This document shows, in pieces, positions 50,786 through 59,599 of a stretch of DNA of 64,000 bases. Where the stretch lies: contig NZ_CP108430.1 of assembly GCF_041435335.1 (NCBI RefSeq), positions 1,178,001 through 1,242,000 on the forward strand, written 5' to 3'. Below the pieces are notes generated by a model that was not told the origin of the DNA, ran no database searches, and saw only the letters and a list, made by a program, of their open reading frames with translations. How positions within the stretch are numbered: the stretch's first letter is position 1; every line of letters starts with the position of its first letter. Made by a program: the position numbers and the translations under genes. Origin of the DNA: Streptomyces sp. NBC_01283. Its GTDB lineage: Bacteria; Actinomycetota; Actinomycetes; Streptomycetales; Streptomycetaceae.

Positions 50786-52012
50786 CTAGCGGATCGGCAT
50801 CCCCGACAGCGTGCGCGCGATCACCAGGCGCTGGATCTCGCTCGTGCCCTCGAAGATCGTGTAGATCGCGGCGTCCCGGTGCATGCGCTCCACCGGGTAC
50901 TCACGCGTGAAGCCGTTGCCGCCGAGGATCTGCACCGCCTGCGCGGTGACCTTCTTGGCGACCTCGCTCGCGTACAGCTTGGACATGGAGCCCTCGGCCG
51001 ACTCGAACTTCTTGCCCGTGCTCGCCATCCACGAGGCGCGCCAGACGAGCAGACGCGCTGCGTCGATCTGCGTAGCCATGTCGGCGAGCTGGAAGGCGAC
51101 GCCCTGGTTGTCGATGATCGGGCGACCGAACTGCGTACGCGTCTTGGCGTACTCCAGGGCCTCTTCGTACGCGGCGCGGGCCGTGCCCACAGCCATGGCG
51201 CCGACCGCCGGGCGGGACGCCTCGAAGGTCGCCATCGCGGCGTTCTTCACGCGCTCGCCGCCGGTCTTGGCACGCTCACGGGCGCGGGCGAGGCGCTCGT
51301 CGAGCTTCTCCTTGCCGCCGAGGAGGCAGTGGCCCGGGACGCGCACGTCCTCCAGGACGACCTCGGCGGTGTGCGAAGCGCGGATGCCGTGCTTCTTGAA
51401 CTTCTGGCCCTGCGAGAGACCGGGGGTGGCGGGCGGGACGATGAAGGAGGCGTGGCCCTTGGAGCCGAGCTCGGGGTCGACGACCGCGACGACGACGTGC
51501 ACGTTGGCTATGCCGCCGTTGGTCGCCCAGGTCTTGGTGCCGTTGAGGACCCACTCGTCCTTGGCCTCGTCGTAGACGGCGCGGGTGCGCATCGCCGCCA
51601 CGTCGGAACCCGCGTCGGGCTCGGAGGAGCAGAAGGCGGCGACCTTGACGTCGTTCACGTCGCCGTACATCTGCGGGATCCAGGTGCCGATCTGCTCCTC
51701 GGTGCCGTTGGCGAGGACGCCGACGGCGGCCAGGCCCGTGCCCATGATGGACAGGCCGATGCCCGCGTCACCCCAGAAGATCTCCTCGGTGGCCATCGGG
51801 ATGCCGAGGCCCGTGGGGTCGAAGAACTGCTGGGCGTAGAAGTCGAGGGAGTAGATCCCCAGCTTCGACGCCTCCTGGATGATCGGCCAGGGGGTCTCCT
51901 CGCGCTCGTCCCACTCGGCGGCAGCAGGGCGGATGACGTCAGCGGCGAACCCGTGGAGCCAGTCCCGGACCTCCTTCTGTTCGTCGTTGAGCTCCATGGT
52001 GAACTCGGCCAT
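50786..52012 (-). CDS. Acyl-CoA dehydrogenase
   Basis: A 408-residue flavoprotein of the acyl-CoA dehydrogenase family. It has AAFCSSEPDAGSDVAAMRTRA and WVLNGTKTWATNGG (FAD/substrate middle domain), RTQFGRPIIDNQGVAFQLADMA, and the C-terminal AVQILGGNGFTREYPVERMHRDAAIYTIFEGTSEIQRLVIAR with the catalytic Glu in the segment YTIFEGTSE. It oxidises an acyl-CoA to the 2-enoyl-CoA, passing electrons to ETF; chain length or branching preference cannot be told. It is divergent from a TetR gene, with GTTAC-type half-sites in the shared promoter region, so fatty-acid- or acyl-CoA-responsive control is likely. Confidence 0.93.
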   Translation of the reverse strand: MAEFTMELNDEQKEVRDWLHGFAADVIRPAAAEWDEREETPWPIIQEASKLGIYSLDFYAQQFFDPTGLGIPMATEEIFWGDAGIGLSIMGTGLAAVGVLANGTEEQIGTWIPQMYGDVNDVKVAAFCSSEPDAGSDVAAMRTRAVYDEAKDEWVLNGTKTWATNGGIANVHVVVAVVDPELGSKGHASFIVPPATPGLSQGQKFKKHGIRASHTAEVVLEDVRVPGHCLLGGKEKLDERLARARERAKTGGERVKNAAMATFEASRPAVGAMAVGTARAAYEEALEYAKTRTQFGRPIIDNQGVAFQLADMATQIDAARLLVWRASWMASTGKKFESAEGSMSKLYASEVAKKVTAQAVQILGGNGFTREYPVERMHRDAAIYTIFEGTSEIQRLVIARTLSGMPIR

Positions 52013-52043
52013 GACCCCTCCAGGACCTGCGGTGAAGACGTGC

Positions 52044-52080
52044 GTTACTTGCGGTAACTGGAGTCTGTTACCGGCCGGTA
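52044..52080. promoter_or_regulatory. Cluster of GTTAC/GTAAC half-sites between ACAD and tetR
   Basis: CGGTAAC and GTTACCG (52052-52073) are perfect arms around an 8-bp spacer. GTTAC at 52044-52048 adds a second pair with GTAAC at 52054-52058, and TACCGGCCGGTA (52069-52080) is a further perfect palindrome. The cluster starts 32 bp before the dehydrogenase start and is probably bound by the divergent TetR protein. Confidence 0.65.
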
Positions 52081-52179
52081 GCCGCTGTCAACTCCCGGCC
52101 GCCCGTTCGATCGCCGCCTCGCGCGGGGTGTTACGTTGCGCGTGCGGGGCGCAATCGCATGGGCGGGGAGAGAAACGCT

Positions 52180-52827
52180 ATGGAGACCACCACACAGCAG
52201 ACCGATCAGCAGCGGTCTGCCGAGCGTCGGCGGCGCGAGCTGCTGGAGGCAGCCGACCGGGTGGTGCTGCGTGACGGGCCCGGCGCCTCGATGAACGCCA
52301 TCGCCGCGGAGGCAGGCATCACCAAGCCGATCCTGTACCGGCACTTCGGCGACAAGGGCGGACTGTACGCCGCGCTCGCCAAGCGGCACACCGACGCACT
52401 CCTCGAATCGCTGCGCGCCGCCCTGGACGCCCCGGCCGAGCGCCGGGAGCGGGTCGAGCAGACGCTTGACACCTACCTCGCGGCGATCGAGTCCCGCCCG
52501 CAGGTCTACCGCTTCCTCATGCACCCCTCGGACGGCGCCGCACCCGGCGAGCAGGGCTTCGACGTGGGCCTGCACTCCGCGCCCGTCCTGCGCCGCATGG
52601 GCGAGGAGCTCGCGCAGGTCATCGAGGAGCGGGTCGACCTCGGCCCCGGCAGCGCGCAGCTCGCGCGCGTCTGGGGGCACGGCATCGTCGGCATGATGCA
52701 CGCGGCGGGCGACTGGTGGCTCGGCGAACGGCCGTGCCCGCGCGCCGAGTTGGTCAGCAGCCTGGCCGACCTGCTGTGGGGACGGCTCGCCGCGGCGGGC
52801 AACCGCGTCGGCGGCCCCGGGTTCTGA
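52180..52827 (+). CDS. TetR-family regulator divergent from acyl-CoA dehydrogenase
   Basis: A 215-residue TetR regulator with HTH region RRRRELLEAADRVVLRDGPGASMNAIAAEAGITKPILYRHFGDKGGLYAAL (about residues 14-64) and a C-terminal ligand domain including AGDWWLGERPCPRAELVSSLADLLWGRL. Actinobacterial TetR proteins of this shape often control fatty-acid or acyl-CoA genes; the divergent acyl-CoA dehydrogenase fits that. ATG 52180 has a GGGGAG site 6-8 bases upstream. The GTTAC-type palindromes between the two genes are the likely operator. Confidence 0.91.
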   Translation: METTTQQTDQQRSAERRRRELLEAADRVVLRDGPGASMNAIAAEAGITKPILYRHFGDKGGLYAALAKRHTDALLESLRAALDAPAERRERVEQTLDTYLAAIESRPQVYRFLMHPSDGAAPGEQGFDVGLHSAPVLRRMGEELAQVIEERVDLGPGSAQLARVWGHGIVGMMHAAGDWWLGERPCPRAELVSSLADLLWGRLAAAGNRVGGPGF

Positions 52828-52848
52828 GGACCGATCGGCCGTCGAAGG

Positions 52849-53388
52849 TCAGCCGCTCCAGGGCGCCTTGGCGGCGGCCCGCAGAACCCTGCGCCGCCGC
52901 CAGCCCGTGACGTGATCGGTGTAGACCCCGCCCTCCAGGTGGTCGCACTCGTGCTGCAGGCAGCGCGCGAACCAGCCGGTTCCGTGCACCCTCATGGGCT
53001 CACCGAGCATGGTGACGCCCTCCACCACCGTGTGGTCGAAACGCGGGGTGCTTGCCTCCAGGCCCGGCAGCGACAGACAGCCCTCCGGCCCGCGCACGGT
53101 GATCCCGTCCACGTCCACGAGGCGCGGATTCACCACGTACCCGAGATGGCGCACATCGTCGTCGTCCGGGCAGTCGTACACGAAGACCCGCCGGCTCACG
53201 CCGATCTGGTTGGCGGCCAGACCCACGCCCTGGGCGGCGTACATCGTGGCGTACATGTCCTCGATGAGCCGGGCCAGTTCGGGGCCGAAGTCGGTGACCT
53301 CCGCACACCGCTTGTGCAGCACGGGGTCACCGAGCAGAGTCAGAGGTCGTACGCGCCCTGAGGCGCCCGGGATCGAGCCGTGTCGCAT
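52849..53388 (-). CDS. def: Peptide deformylase
   Basis: A 179-residue metalloenzyme with the three deformylase motifs: GVGLAANQIG (54-63), EGCLSLPG (102-109, metal ligand Cys104) and QHECDHLEG (145-153, ligands His146 and His150, catalytic Glu147). It removes the formyl group from the N-terminal Met of new proteins. Streptomyces genomes usually carry several def paralogues; without fmt next to it this may be a secondary copy. It converges on the TetR gene (21 bp gap) and is divergent from murT. Confidence 0.93.
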   Translation of the reverse strand: MRHGSIPGASGRVRPLTLLGDPVLHKRCAEVTDFGPELARLIEDMYATMYAAQGVGLAANQIGVSRRVFVYDCPDDDDVRHLGYVVNPRLVDVDGITVRGPEGCLSLPGLEASTPRFDHTVVEGVTMLGEPMRVHGTGWFARCLQHECDHLEGGVYTDHVTGWRRRRVLRAAAKAPWSG

Positions 53389-53447
53389 GGCCGCAAGGGT
53401 ACGGTCCTTGGAGAGCCCCGGGGTCGGGGTGGTGCCGCGGTTCGGGC

Positions 53448-53475
53448 TTGACAGTGGATCTCGATAGGCTGAGGT
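53448..53475 (+). promoter_or_regulatory. Candidate promoter of the murT-gatD operon
   Basis: A perfect TTGACA (53448-53453), 16 bases, then TGAGGT (53470-53475), 56 bp before the murT start. This resembles a principal-sigma (HrdB) promoter with a weak -10. Confidence 0.45.
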
Positions 53476-53530
53476 TCATCGCGTTGCCAGGGGCAGGCGC
53501 GGCGCCGTACGCAAGGAGGATCCAGAACTG

Positions 53531-54769
53531 ATGGCAGGCAACACGGACCCGCTGTCGCCGCGGGCCAAGCTGGCCGTGACGGCGGGCAAGGCGGCCGCGG
53601 CGGTGTCGCGCGCGGCGGGCCGCGGCAGCGGATCGGTGATCGGCGGCCGCGTCTCACTCAAGCTCGACCCCGACCTGCTCGGGCGTCTTGCCACGCACCT
53701 GGACGTGGTGCTCGTCTCTGCCACGAACGGCAAGACGACCACGACCCGGCTGCTCGCGGAGGCGCTGCGCGCCAGCGGGCCCGTGGTGTCGAACGCGCTG
53801 GGCGCGAACATGCCGGCCGGGATCACCTCGGCCCTCGCGGGCGGTTCGGACGCCCGGTTCGGCGTGATCGAGGTCGACGAGAAGTATCTCGCCGGTGTCG
53901 CCCGCGACGTGGAGCCGAAGGCGATCGCGCTGCTCAACCTCTCGCGCGACCAGTTGGACCGCGCCGCGGAGACCCGCATGATGGCCGAGAACTGGCGCGA
54001 GGGTCTGGCGGGCTCCAAGGCGGTCGTGGTCGCCAACGCGGACGACCCGCTGGTCGTCTGGGCGGCGTCCTCGTCGCCGAACGTCGTGTGGGTGGCCGCC
54101 GGCCAGGAGTGGAAGGACGACGCCTGGTCGTGCCCCTCCTGCGGCGGTGTGATGCAGCGCCCCGGGGACGACTGGTTCTGCGGCGAGTGCGGCTTCCGCC
54201 GCCCCGCGCCCAGCTGGGTGCTCTCCGGTGACCACGTCCTGGACCCGCACGGCTCGGCCTGGCCGATCCATCTGCAGCTGCCGGGCCGGGCGAACAAGGC
54301 GAACGCCACCACGTCCGCCGCCGTCGCCGCCGTCTTCGGCGTGCCGCCGCAGGTCGCCCTGGAGCGGATGTACCAGGTGCAGGCCGTCGCCGGACGCTAT
54401 GACGTCGTGCAGTTCCAGGGCCGCGACCTGCGTCTGCTGCTCGCGAAGAACCCCGCGGGCTGGCTCGAAACGTTTTCGCTGATCGACCCGCCGCCCACCC
54501 CGGTGATCCTCTCCGTGAACGCCCGTGGCGCCGACGGCACCGACACCTCCTGGCTGTGGGACGTCGACTACACCCGGCTGGCGGGCCACCCGATCTTCGT
54601 GCTCGGCGACCGCAAGCTGGACCTCGCCGTGCGCCTGGAGGTCGCGGGCCTGGACTTCCGGGTCTGCGAGTCCCTCGACGAGGCCGTGCAGCTCGCGCCG
54701 CCCGGCCGCATCGAGACGATCGCGAACTACACCGCGTTCCAGGACCTGCGCCGCCGCGTCGGCAACTGA
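53531..54769 (+). CDS. murT: Lipid II isoglutaminyl synthase, MurT subunit
   Basis: A 412-residue Mur-ligase-like protein. The P-loop SATNGKTTTTRLL (63-75) binds ATP, NLSRDQLDRAAE is the family middle motif, and a zinc ribbon with Cys201, Cys204, Cys217 and Cys220 is inserted in the centre, as in characterised MurT. The C-terminal DUF1727 region (PAGWLETFSLIDPPPTPVILSVNARGADGTDTSWLWDVDY) completes it. MurT with GatD amidates the D-glutamate of lipid II to D-isoglutamine using glutamine-derived ammonia and ATP. GatD follows 34 bp downstream. Confidence 0.94.
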   Translation: MAGNTDPLSPRAKLAVTAGKAAAAVSRAAGRGSGSVIGGRVSLKLDPDLLGRLATHLDVVLVSATNGKTTTTRLLAEALRASGPVVSNALGANMPAGITSALAGGSDARFGVIEVDEKYLAGVARDVEPKAIALLNLSRDQLDRAAETRMMAENWREGLAGSKAVVVANADDPLVVWAASSSPNVVWVAAGQEWKDDAWSCPSCGGVMQRPGDDWFCGECGFRRPAPSWVLSGDHVLDPHGSAWPIHLQLPGRANKANATTSAAVAAVFGVPPQVALERMYQVQAVAGRYDVVQFQGRDLRLLLAKNPAGWLETFSLIDPPPTPVILSVNARGADGTDTSWLWDVDYTRLAGHPIFVLGDRKLDLAVRLEVAGLDFRVCESLDEAVQLAPPGRIETIANYTAFQDLRRRVGN

Positions 54770-54803
54770 CCCCACCGGACCCTCTAGACCCTCGTAGGGA
54801 CGA

Positions 54804-55538
54804 ATGAGCATGAGCGACAACAGCCTGCGGCTGGTGTGGGTCTACCCCGACCTGCTCAGCACGTACGGAGACCAGGGCAACGCCCTGGTCGTGGAGCGCC
54901 GCGCCCACCAGCGCGGCCTCCAGGTCGAGCGCTACGACGTGCGCAGCGACCAGCCGGTGCCCACCTCCGGCGACATCTACCTGATCGGCGGCGGCGAGGA
55001 CCGCCCGCAGCGCCTGGCCGCCGAGCGGCTGCGCCGCGACGGCGGACTGCAGCGGGCCGTGGGCAACGGCGCGATCGTCTTCTCGGTGTGCGCGGGCTAC
55101 CAGATCCTGGGCCAGGAGTTCATCAACGACCTCGGCCAGCGCGAGCCGGGCCTCGGCCTGCTCGACGTGATCTCCACCCGCGGCGAGGGCGACCGGTGCG
55201 TCGGCGACGTCCTGGGCGACATCGACCCGCAGCTGGGCCTGCCCCCGCTGACGGGCTTCGAGAATCACCAGGGCATCACGCACATCGGCCCGTCCGCGCG
55301 GCCGTTCGCACGCGTCAGCCTCGGTCGGGGCAACGGCACGGGCGACGGCACCGAGGGCGCGTACAACGGCACCGTCTTCGGCACGTACATGCACGGTCCC
55401 GTCCTCGCCCGCAACCCGCTCATCGCGGACCTGCTCCTGAAGCTGGCCCTCGACGTGAACGCGCTGCCGCCCACGGACGACCGCTGGTACGAGGCGCTGC
55501 GCGCCGAGCGCATGAACGCGGCACAGCAGCCCGCATGA
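54804..55538 (+). CDS. gatD: Lipid II isoglutaminyl synthase, GatD glutaminase subunit
   Basis: A 244-residue class I (CobB/CobQ-type) glutamine amidotransferase. Nucleophile Cys96 lies in IVFSVCAGYQILGQEF, the partner His197 in GTYMHGPVLARNP, and Arg128 region TRGEGD matches the residue needed for glutamine binding in GatD. It supplies ammonia to MurT for lipid II amidation at the membrane. ATG 54804 is used; ATG 54810 would remove two residues and put the Cys at 94, as in S. aureus GatD. Same operon as murT. Confidence 0.93.
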   Translation: MSMSDNSLRLVWVYPDLLSTYGDQGNALVVERRAHQRGLQVERYDVRSDQPVPTSGDIYLIGGGEDRPQRLAAERLRRDGGLQRAVGNGAIVFSVCAGYQILGQEFINDLGQREPGLGLLDVISTRGEGDRCVGDVLGDIDPQLGLPPLTGFENHQGITHIGPSARPFARVSLGRGNGTGDGTEGAYNGTVFGTYMHGPVLARNPLIADLLLKLALDVNALPPTDDRWYEALRAERMNAAQQPA

Positions 55539-55681
55539 TGCCCCCACCGCACAGGTGAGCGGCACAGTCCAGCAGTCGGACGCCCGGTGCTGCCCCGCCC
55601 CCTGACGCCTATAGGGTGGCGGGGTTCCAGCCGGACGACGTGGTCCGGACTCCGGCCCACGTTGCAAAGGTATTCCGGGCT

Positions 55682-56707
55682 ATGCGCATTGGTGTCCTCA
55701 CCTCCGGCGGCGACTGCCCCGGCCTGAACGCCGTCATCCGTTCGGTCGTGCACCGCGCCGTCGTCGACCACGGCGACGAGGTCATCGGCTTCCACGACGG
55801 GTGGCGCGGCCTGCTCGAATGCGACTACCGCAAGCTCGATCTCGACGCGGTGGGCGGCATCCTGGCCCGTGGCGGAACGATTCTCGGCTCCTCCCGTGTC
55901 CAGCCCGCGCATCTGCGCGACGGCGTCGAGCGGGCCAAGGGCCACCTCGCCGACCTGGGCCTCGACGCGGTCATCCCGATCGGCGGCGAAGGCACGCTGA
56001 AGGCCGCCCGGCTCCTGTCGGACGCGGGTCTGCCGATCGTCGGGGTGCCCAAGACGATCGACAACGACATCGCGGTGACCGACGTGACCTTCGGCTTCGA
56101 CACCGCCGTCGGCGTGGCGACCGAGGCCCTCGACCGGCTGAAGACGACCGCCGAGTCGCACCAGCGGGTCCTGATCGTCGAGGTCATGGGCCGGCACACC
56201 GGCTGGATCGCGCTGCACTCGGGCATGGCCGCGGGCGCGCACGCGATCGTCGTGCCGGAGCGGCCCTTCGACATCGAGGAACTGGCGCGGAAGGTCGGCG
56301 AACGCTTCTCCGCGGGCAAGAAGTTCGCGATCGTCGTGGCCGCCGAGGGAGCCAAACCCCGCGAGGGCACGATGGACTTCGACGAGGGCACCAAGGACAT
56401 GTACGGCCACGAGCGGTTCGCGGGCATCGCCACGCGGCTCTCCGGCGAACTGGAGCAGCGCCTGGGCAAGGAGGCGCGTCCGGTGATCCTCGGGCACGTC
56501 CAGCGCGGCGGCACCCCCACCGCGTACGACCGTGTGCTCGCCACCCGCTTCGGCTGGCACGCCGTGGAGGCCGTGCACCGCGGCGAGTTCGGCAAGATGA
56601 CGGCGCTGCGCGGCACGGACATCACGATGGTTTCGCTCGCCGAGGCCGTCGAGACGCTGAAGACGGTGCCGGACGAGCGGTACGCCGAGGCGGAGTGCGT
56701 GCTGTAG
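55682..56707 (+). CDS. pfkA: 6-phosphofructokinase
   Basis: A 341-residue group III-type phosphofructokinase. MRIGVLTSGGDCPGLNAVIRS opens with the nucleotide loop; IPIGGEGTLKAA, PKTIDNDIAVTDVTFGFDTA (catalytic TIDND) and VEVMGRHTGWIALHSGMAAGA follow, then ILGHVQRGGTPTAYDR. It phosphorylates fructose 6-phosphate in glycolysis; the ATP rather than pyrophosphate dependence is assumed from actinomycete relatives. ATG 55682 is preferred because conserved sequence begins there. A -10-like TATAGGGT lies at 55610-55617. A strong hairpin terminator follows. Confidence 0.94.
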   Translation: MRIGVLTSGGDCPGLNAVIRSVVHRAVVDHGDEVIGFHDGWRGLLECDYRKLDLDAVGGILARGGTILGSSRVQPAHLRDGVERAKGHLADLGLDAVIPIGGEGTLKAARLLSDAGLPIVGVPKTIDNDIAVTDVTFGFDTAVGVATEALDRLKTTAESHQRVLIVEVMGRHTGWIALHSGMAAGAHAIVVPERPFDIEELARKVGERFSAGKKFAIVVAAEGAKPREGTMDFDEGTKDMYGHERFAGIATRLSGELEQRLGKEARPVILGHVQRGGTPTAYDRVLATRFGWHAVEAVHRGEFGKMTALRGTDITMVSLAEAVETLKTVPDERYAEAECVL

Positions 56708-56722
56708 AGCGAGGCCCTTTTC

Positions 56723-56760
56723 GAACGGCCCCCGGACGCGTCGGCGTCCGGGGGCCGTTC
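56723..56760 (+). terminator. Strong hairpin terminator after pfkA
   Basis: A perfect 17-bp stem (arms 56723-56739 and 56744-56760) with GTCG loop, 15 bases after the pfkA stop and before ctaG. Confidence 0.85.
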
Positions 56761-56811
56761 TAGTCTGGTGCGGACACACAGCGCACAACCGCACGAATCA
56801 GGAGCCAGTGG

Positions 56812-57765
56812 ATGGATCACAGCGGGCACGGCATGAACATGGATCTGCCGCCGTTCACGCTGGGGCGCGGGCTCGAGCTCTCCGCCGACCCCTTCTTCCT
56901 CATCAGCTGCCTGGTGGCGCTCGCGCTCTACGGCTGGGGTGTGGTCCGGCTCGTACGGCGCGGTGACAAGTGGCAGGTCGGCCGCACCATCTCCTTCGTG
57001 GTGGGCGTGCTGACCATCCTGCTCGTGATGTGCACCAAGCTGAACGACTACGGCATGGTCATGTTCAGCGTGCACATGGTGCAGCACATGATCATCAGCA
57101 TGCTGTCGCCGATCCTGATCCTGATGGGCGCTCCGATCACCCTCGCCCTGCGCGCCCTGCCGGTCGCGGCCCGCCGCGGCCACAAGGGCCCCCGCGAGTG
57201 GCTCCTGTGGATCCTGCAGAGCCGCTACATGAAGATCATCACGCACCCCGCGTTCACGATCCCGCTGTTCATCGCGAGCCTGTACGCGCTGTACTTCACG
57301 CCGATCTTCGACACCCTGATGGAGTCGAAGGTGGGCCACATCGGGATGATGGTCCACTTCCTGGCCGTCGGCCTGGTCTTCTTCTGGCCGATCATGGGCG
57401 TCGACCCAGGTCCGCACCGGCCCGGATACATCATGCGGATGCTGGAGCTGTTCGCGGGCATGCCCTTCCACGCGTTCTTCGGCATCGCCCTGATGATGGC
57501 CTCCGAGCCGATGATCGGCACCTACAAGAACCCGCCTGCCTCGCTCGGCATCGACGCACTCGCTGATCAGAGCGCCGCCGGCGGCATCGCGTGGGCGTTC
57601 AGCGAGGTGCCTTCGGTCCTCGTGCTGCTCGCGCTGCTCTTCCAGTGGTACCGCTCCGATCAGCGCCAGGCACGGCGTACGGACCGGGCGGCGGACCGTG
57701 ACGGTGACAAGGAGCTGGAGGCGTACAACGCCTATCTGGCCTCACTGGCCGCGCGCGGGCGCTAG
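56812..57765 (+). CDS. ctaG: Cytochrome c oxidase assembly protein (CtaG_Cox11/caa3_CtaG family)
   Basis: A 317-residue membrane protein of the caa3_CtaG family with about seven or eight helices. The helix ends carry His and Met residues that may handle copper: MDHSGHGMNMDLPPF at the N-terminus, VHMVQHMIISMLSPILILMGAPITLALR, GHIGMMVHFLAVGLVFFWPIMGVDPGPHR and GMPFHAFFGIALMM. It assists assembly of the CuA/CuB centres of the terminal oxidase. The C-terminus is a hydrophilic Arg/Asp-rich tail. It has its own promoter region after the pfkA terminator. Confidence 0.92.
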   Translation: MDHSGHGMNMDLPPFTLGRGLELSADPFFLISCLVALALYGWGVVRLVRRGDKWQVGRTISFVVGVLTILLVMCTKLNDYGMVMFSVHMVQHMIISMLSPILILMGAPITLALRALPVAARRGHKGPREWLLWILQSRYMKIITHPAFTIPLFIASLYALYFTPIFDTLMESKVGHIGMMVHFLAVGLVFFWPIMGVDPGPHRPGYIMRMLELFAGMPFHAFFGIALMMASEPMIGTYKNPPASLGIDALADQSAAGGIAWAFSEVPSVLVLLALLFQWYRSDQRQARRTDRAADRDGDKELEAYNAYLASLAARGR

Positions 57766-57850
57766 CGGCAAAGGGTCTTCGCAGGCGAGGATGGTCTCAG
57801 GCCGCGGTCTTGGCGTCGAGGCGCCGGGGCTGCCGGGAGGAGGCAGGGCG

Positions 57851-58012
57851 ATGCCTGATTCTACGAAGACGATGGGTGTATTCACCATCGGAGGCTTGGT
57901 CGCGGTGACCGCGTACACGGTCGCGCTCGGGAGCAACGGCTGGCTGTGGTTCGGCTGGGTCGTCATCGGGATGCTCACGCTGGCGATGGTGCTCTCGCGC
58001 AGCACCCCCTGA
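57851..58012 (+). CDS. Small membrane protein, 53 residues
   Basis: A 53-residue protein with two hydrophobic stretches (MGVFTIGGLVAVTAYTVAL and GWLWFGWVVIGMLTLAMVL) joined by SNG, predicted as a helical hairpin. It is conserved in type downstream of ctaG in actinomycetes to my knowledge, but its function is unknown. ATG 57851 has a strong GGGAGGAGGC site, which supports translation. It follows ctaG by 85 bp and may be co-transcribed. Confidence 0.65.
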   Translation: MPDSTKTMGVFTIGGLVAVTAYTVALGSNGWLWFGWVVIGMLTLAMVLSRSTP

Positions 58013-58088
58013 GGCGCCGCGCGGCAGTGAGGAAAGGTGCGGGGCGGCGCCGGGGGCGGGGGCGTCGGCAGGGGCCGTCAGAAGCGCG

Positions 58089-58505
58089 TCAGAAGCGGAA
58101 GACGGCGCCCGTCGAGTACCCCATCTCGCAGGCGTTGCCGTACGTCTTGTTCCAGCTGACCGGCTTGCCGCGGTGGTGGCCCGTCGCGCTCACGGTGACC
58201 GGGGCGTACTGCTTTGTGCAGATTCCCTGCTTCGCGGGCAGTGCGTCGAAGTCGCCGTGCGCCGCGTCGATGGCCGCGCACGCCTCGGCCGCGTGCGGAT
58301 GGTGTGCGGGCCGGCGGGTCACGCAGTCGAGGAGCACCCCGCGTACCCAGGCGTTGTCCTGCCCGGTGACGGTGAGGAAGACGCCGCTCCCCCGCTCGGG
58401 GGCCGTTTCGTGTGCCGCGTGGGCGGGCGCGGCCACGACGAGGGAGACCAGGGCGGCGGCGACGGCCGCGGCCGGGCGCAGGCGGGACGTGGGACGGGAC
58501 CTCAT
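58089..58505 (-). CDS. Secreted SSI-family serine protease inhibitor, P1 Lys
   Basis: A 138-residue precursor: signal peptide 1-30 ending AHA, then a diverged SSI domain. The four cysteines (61/76 and 96/126) are spaced as in the family, and FLTVTGQD, GNACEM and the C-terminal AVFRF match SSI positions. The reactive loop CTKQYAP puts Lys98 at P1 (two after Cys96), predicting trypsin-like targets. It lacks the usual LYAPSxLVL opening, so it is a distant paralogue of the SSI protein at 23647. ATG 58505 has an AGGAGG site. The gene stands alone. Confidence 0.88.
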   Translation of the reverse strand: MRSRPTSRLRPAAAVAAALVSLVVAAPAHAAHETAPERGSGVFLTVTGQDNAWVRGVLLDCVTRRPAHHPHAAEACAAIDAAHGDFDALPAKQGICTKQYAPVTVSATGHHRGKPVSWNKTYGNACEMGYSTGAVFRF

Positions 58506-58792
58506 GGAGACCTCCTGGGGCGGTGGCGTGCTGCGTCGGAGAGAAGCCAGGCCACCCCCGCATCCGCGGCCCGCGCGCCCGACACGCCGCTCGGTCACCC
58601 GGACGAGTCCGGCGTGCCCTCCGGATGGGCGCCCCGCCACCCGGACCGCACACGTGCACGAAGGGACCGAGGCCGCCAGGCTTCGCTCCCTTCTCCCGTC
58701 GGGGCGGCGCACCTAAACTGACCGCTGCGCGAGGACCCGTGACCTGCGACGACGCAGAACCCAGGCCGGTCCACCTGAGTGAGGAGCAACGG

Positions 58793-59521
58793 GTGTTCTA
58801 CTACCTGCTCAAGTACGTCGTCCTGGGGCCGCTGCTGCGGCTCATGTTCCGGCCGCGCATCGAGGGCCTCGAGCACATACCGGAGTCCGGTGCGGCGATC
58901 GTGGCGGGCAACCATCTCTCGTTCTCGGACCACTTCCTGATGCCCGCCATCATCAAGCGGCGGATCACCTTCCTCGCGAAGGCCGAGTACTTCACGGGCC
59001 CCGGCATCAGGGGCCGCCTGACGGCCACGTTCTTCCGCAGCGCAGGGCAGATCCCGGTGGACCGCTCCGGCAAGGAGGCGGGCCAGGCCGCGATCCGCGA
59101 GGGCCTCGGGGTGCTGCGCAAGGGCGAGCTGCTCGGCATCTATCCGGAGGGCACCCGCTCGCACGACGGGCGCCTCTACAAGGGGAAGGTCGGCGTCGCC
59201 GCGATGGCGCTCAAGGCGCAGGCTCCGGTGATCCCGTGCGCGATGATCGGCACGTTCGAGGCCCAGCCGCCGGGCCAGAAGGTGCCGAACTTCCGGCGCG
59301 TGGAGATCCGGTTCGGCGCCCCGCTGGACTTCTCGCGCTATGCGGGCATGGAGAACGAGAAGGCGGTCCTGCGTGCGGTCACGGACGAGATCATGTACGC
59401 CATCCTCGGGCTCTCCGGACAGGAGTACGTCGACAAGTACGCGGCGGTCGTGAAGGCGGAGGAGGCCGAGCGCGCCGCCGCGGCGAGCCGGCGGAAATTC
59501 CCCCGGATGCCGCTGAGTTGA
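58793..59521 (+). CDS. plsC: 1-acyl-sn-glycerol-3-phosphate acyltransferase (PlsC family)
   Basis: A 242-residue membrane-associated acyltransferase. The HX4D motif is His41/Asp46 in GNHLSFSDH, FLAKAEYFTGPGIRG follows, and the substrate-binding IYPEGTRSHDG is present. One N-terminal membrane segment (YYLLKYVVLGPLLRLMF) anchors it. It acylates lysophosphatidic acid to phosphatidic acid in phospholipid synthesis. GTG 58793 has a GAGGAG site; upstream in-frame sequence is not conserved. The C-terminus is a charged Ala/Glu/Arg helix. It runs in the same direction as the ybaK-like gene 78 bp later. Confidence 0.91.
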   Translation: MFYYLLKYVVLGPLLRLMFRPRIEGLEHIPESGAAIVAGNHLSFSDHFLMPAIIKRRITFLAKAEYFTGPGIRGRLTATFFRSAGQIPVDRSGKEAGQAAIREGLGVLRKGELLGIYPEGTRSHDGRLYKGKVGVAAMALKAQAPVIPCAMIGTFEAQPPGQKVPNFRRVEIRFGAPLDFSRYAGMENEKAVLRAVTDEIMYAILGLSGQEYVDKYAAVVKAEEAERAAAASRRKFPRMPLS

Positions 59522-59599
59522 TGCCGTGACATACGGTCCTGCCAACGGGCGGCACCGCGCGGACAAGACGCCTTGCCGGCATCAGGGGAGAAGAAGCGG

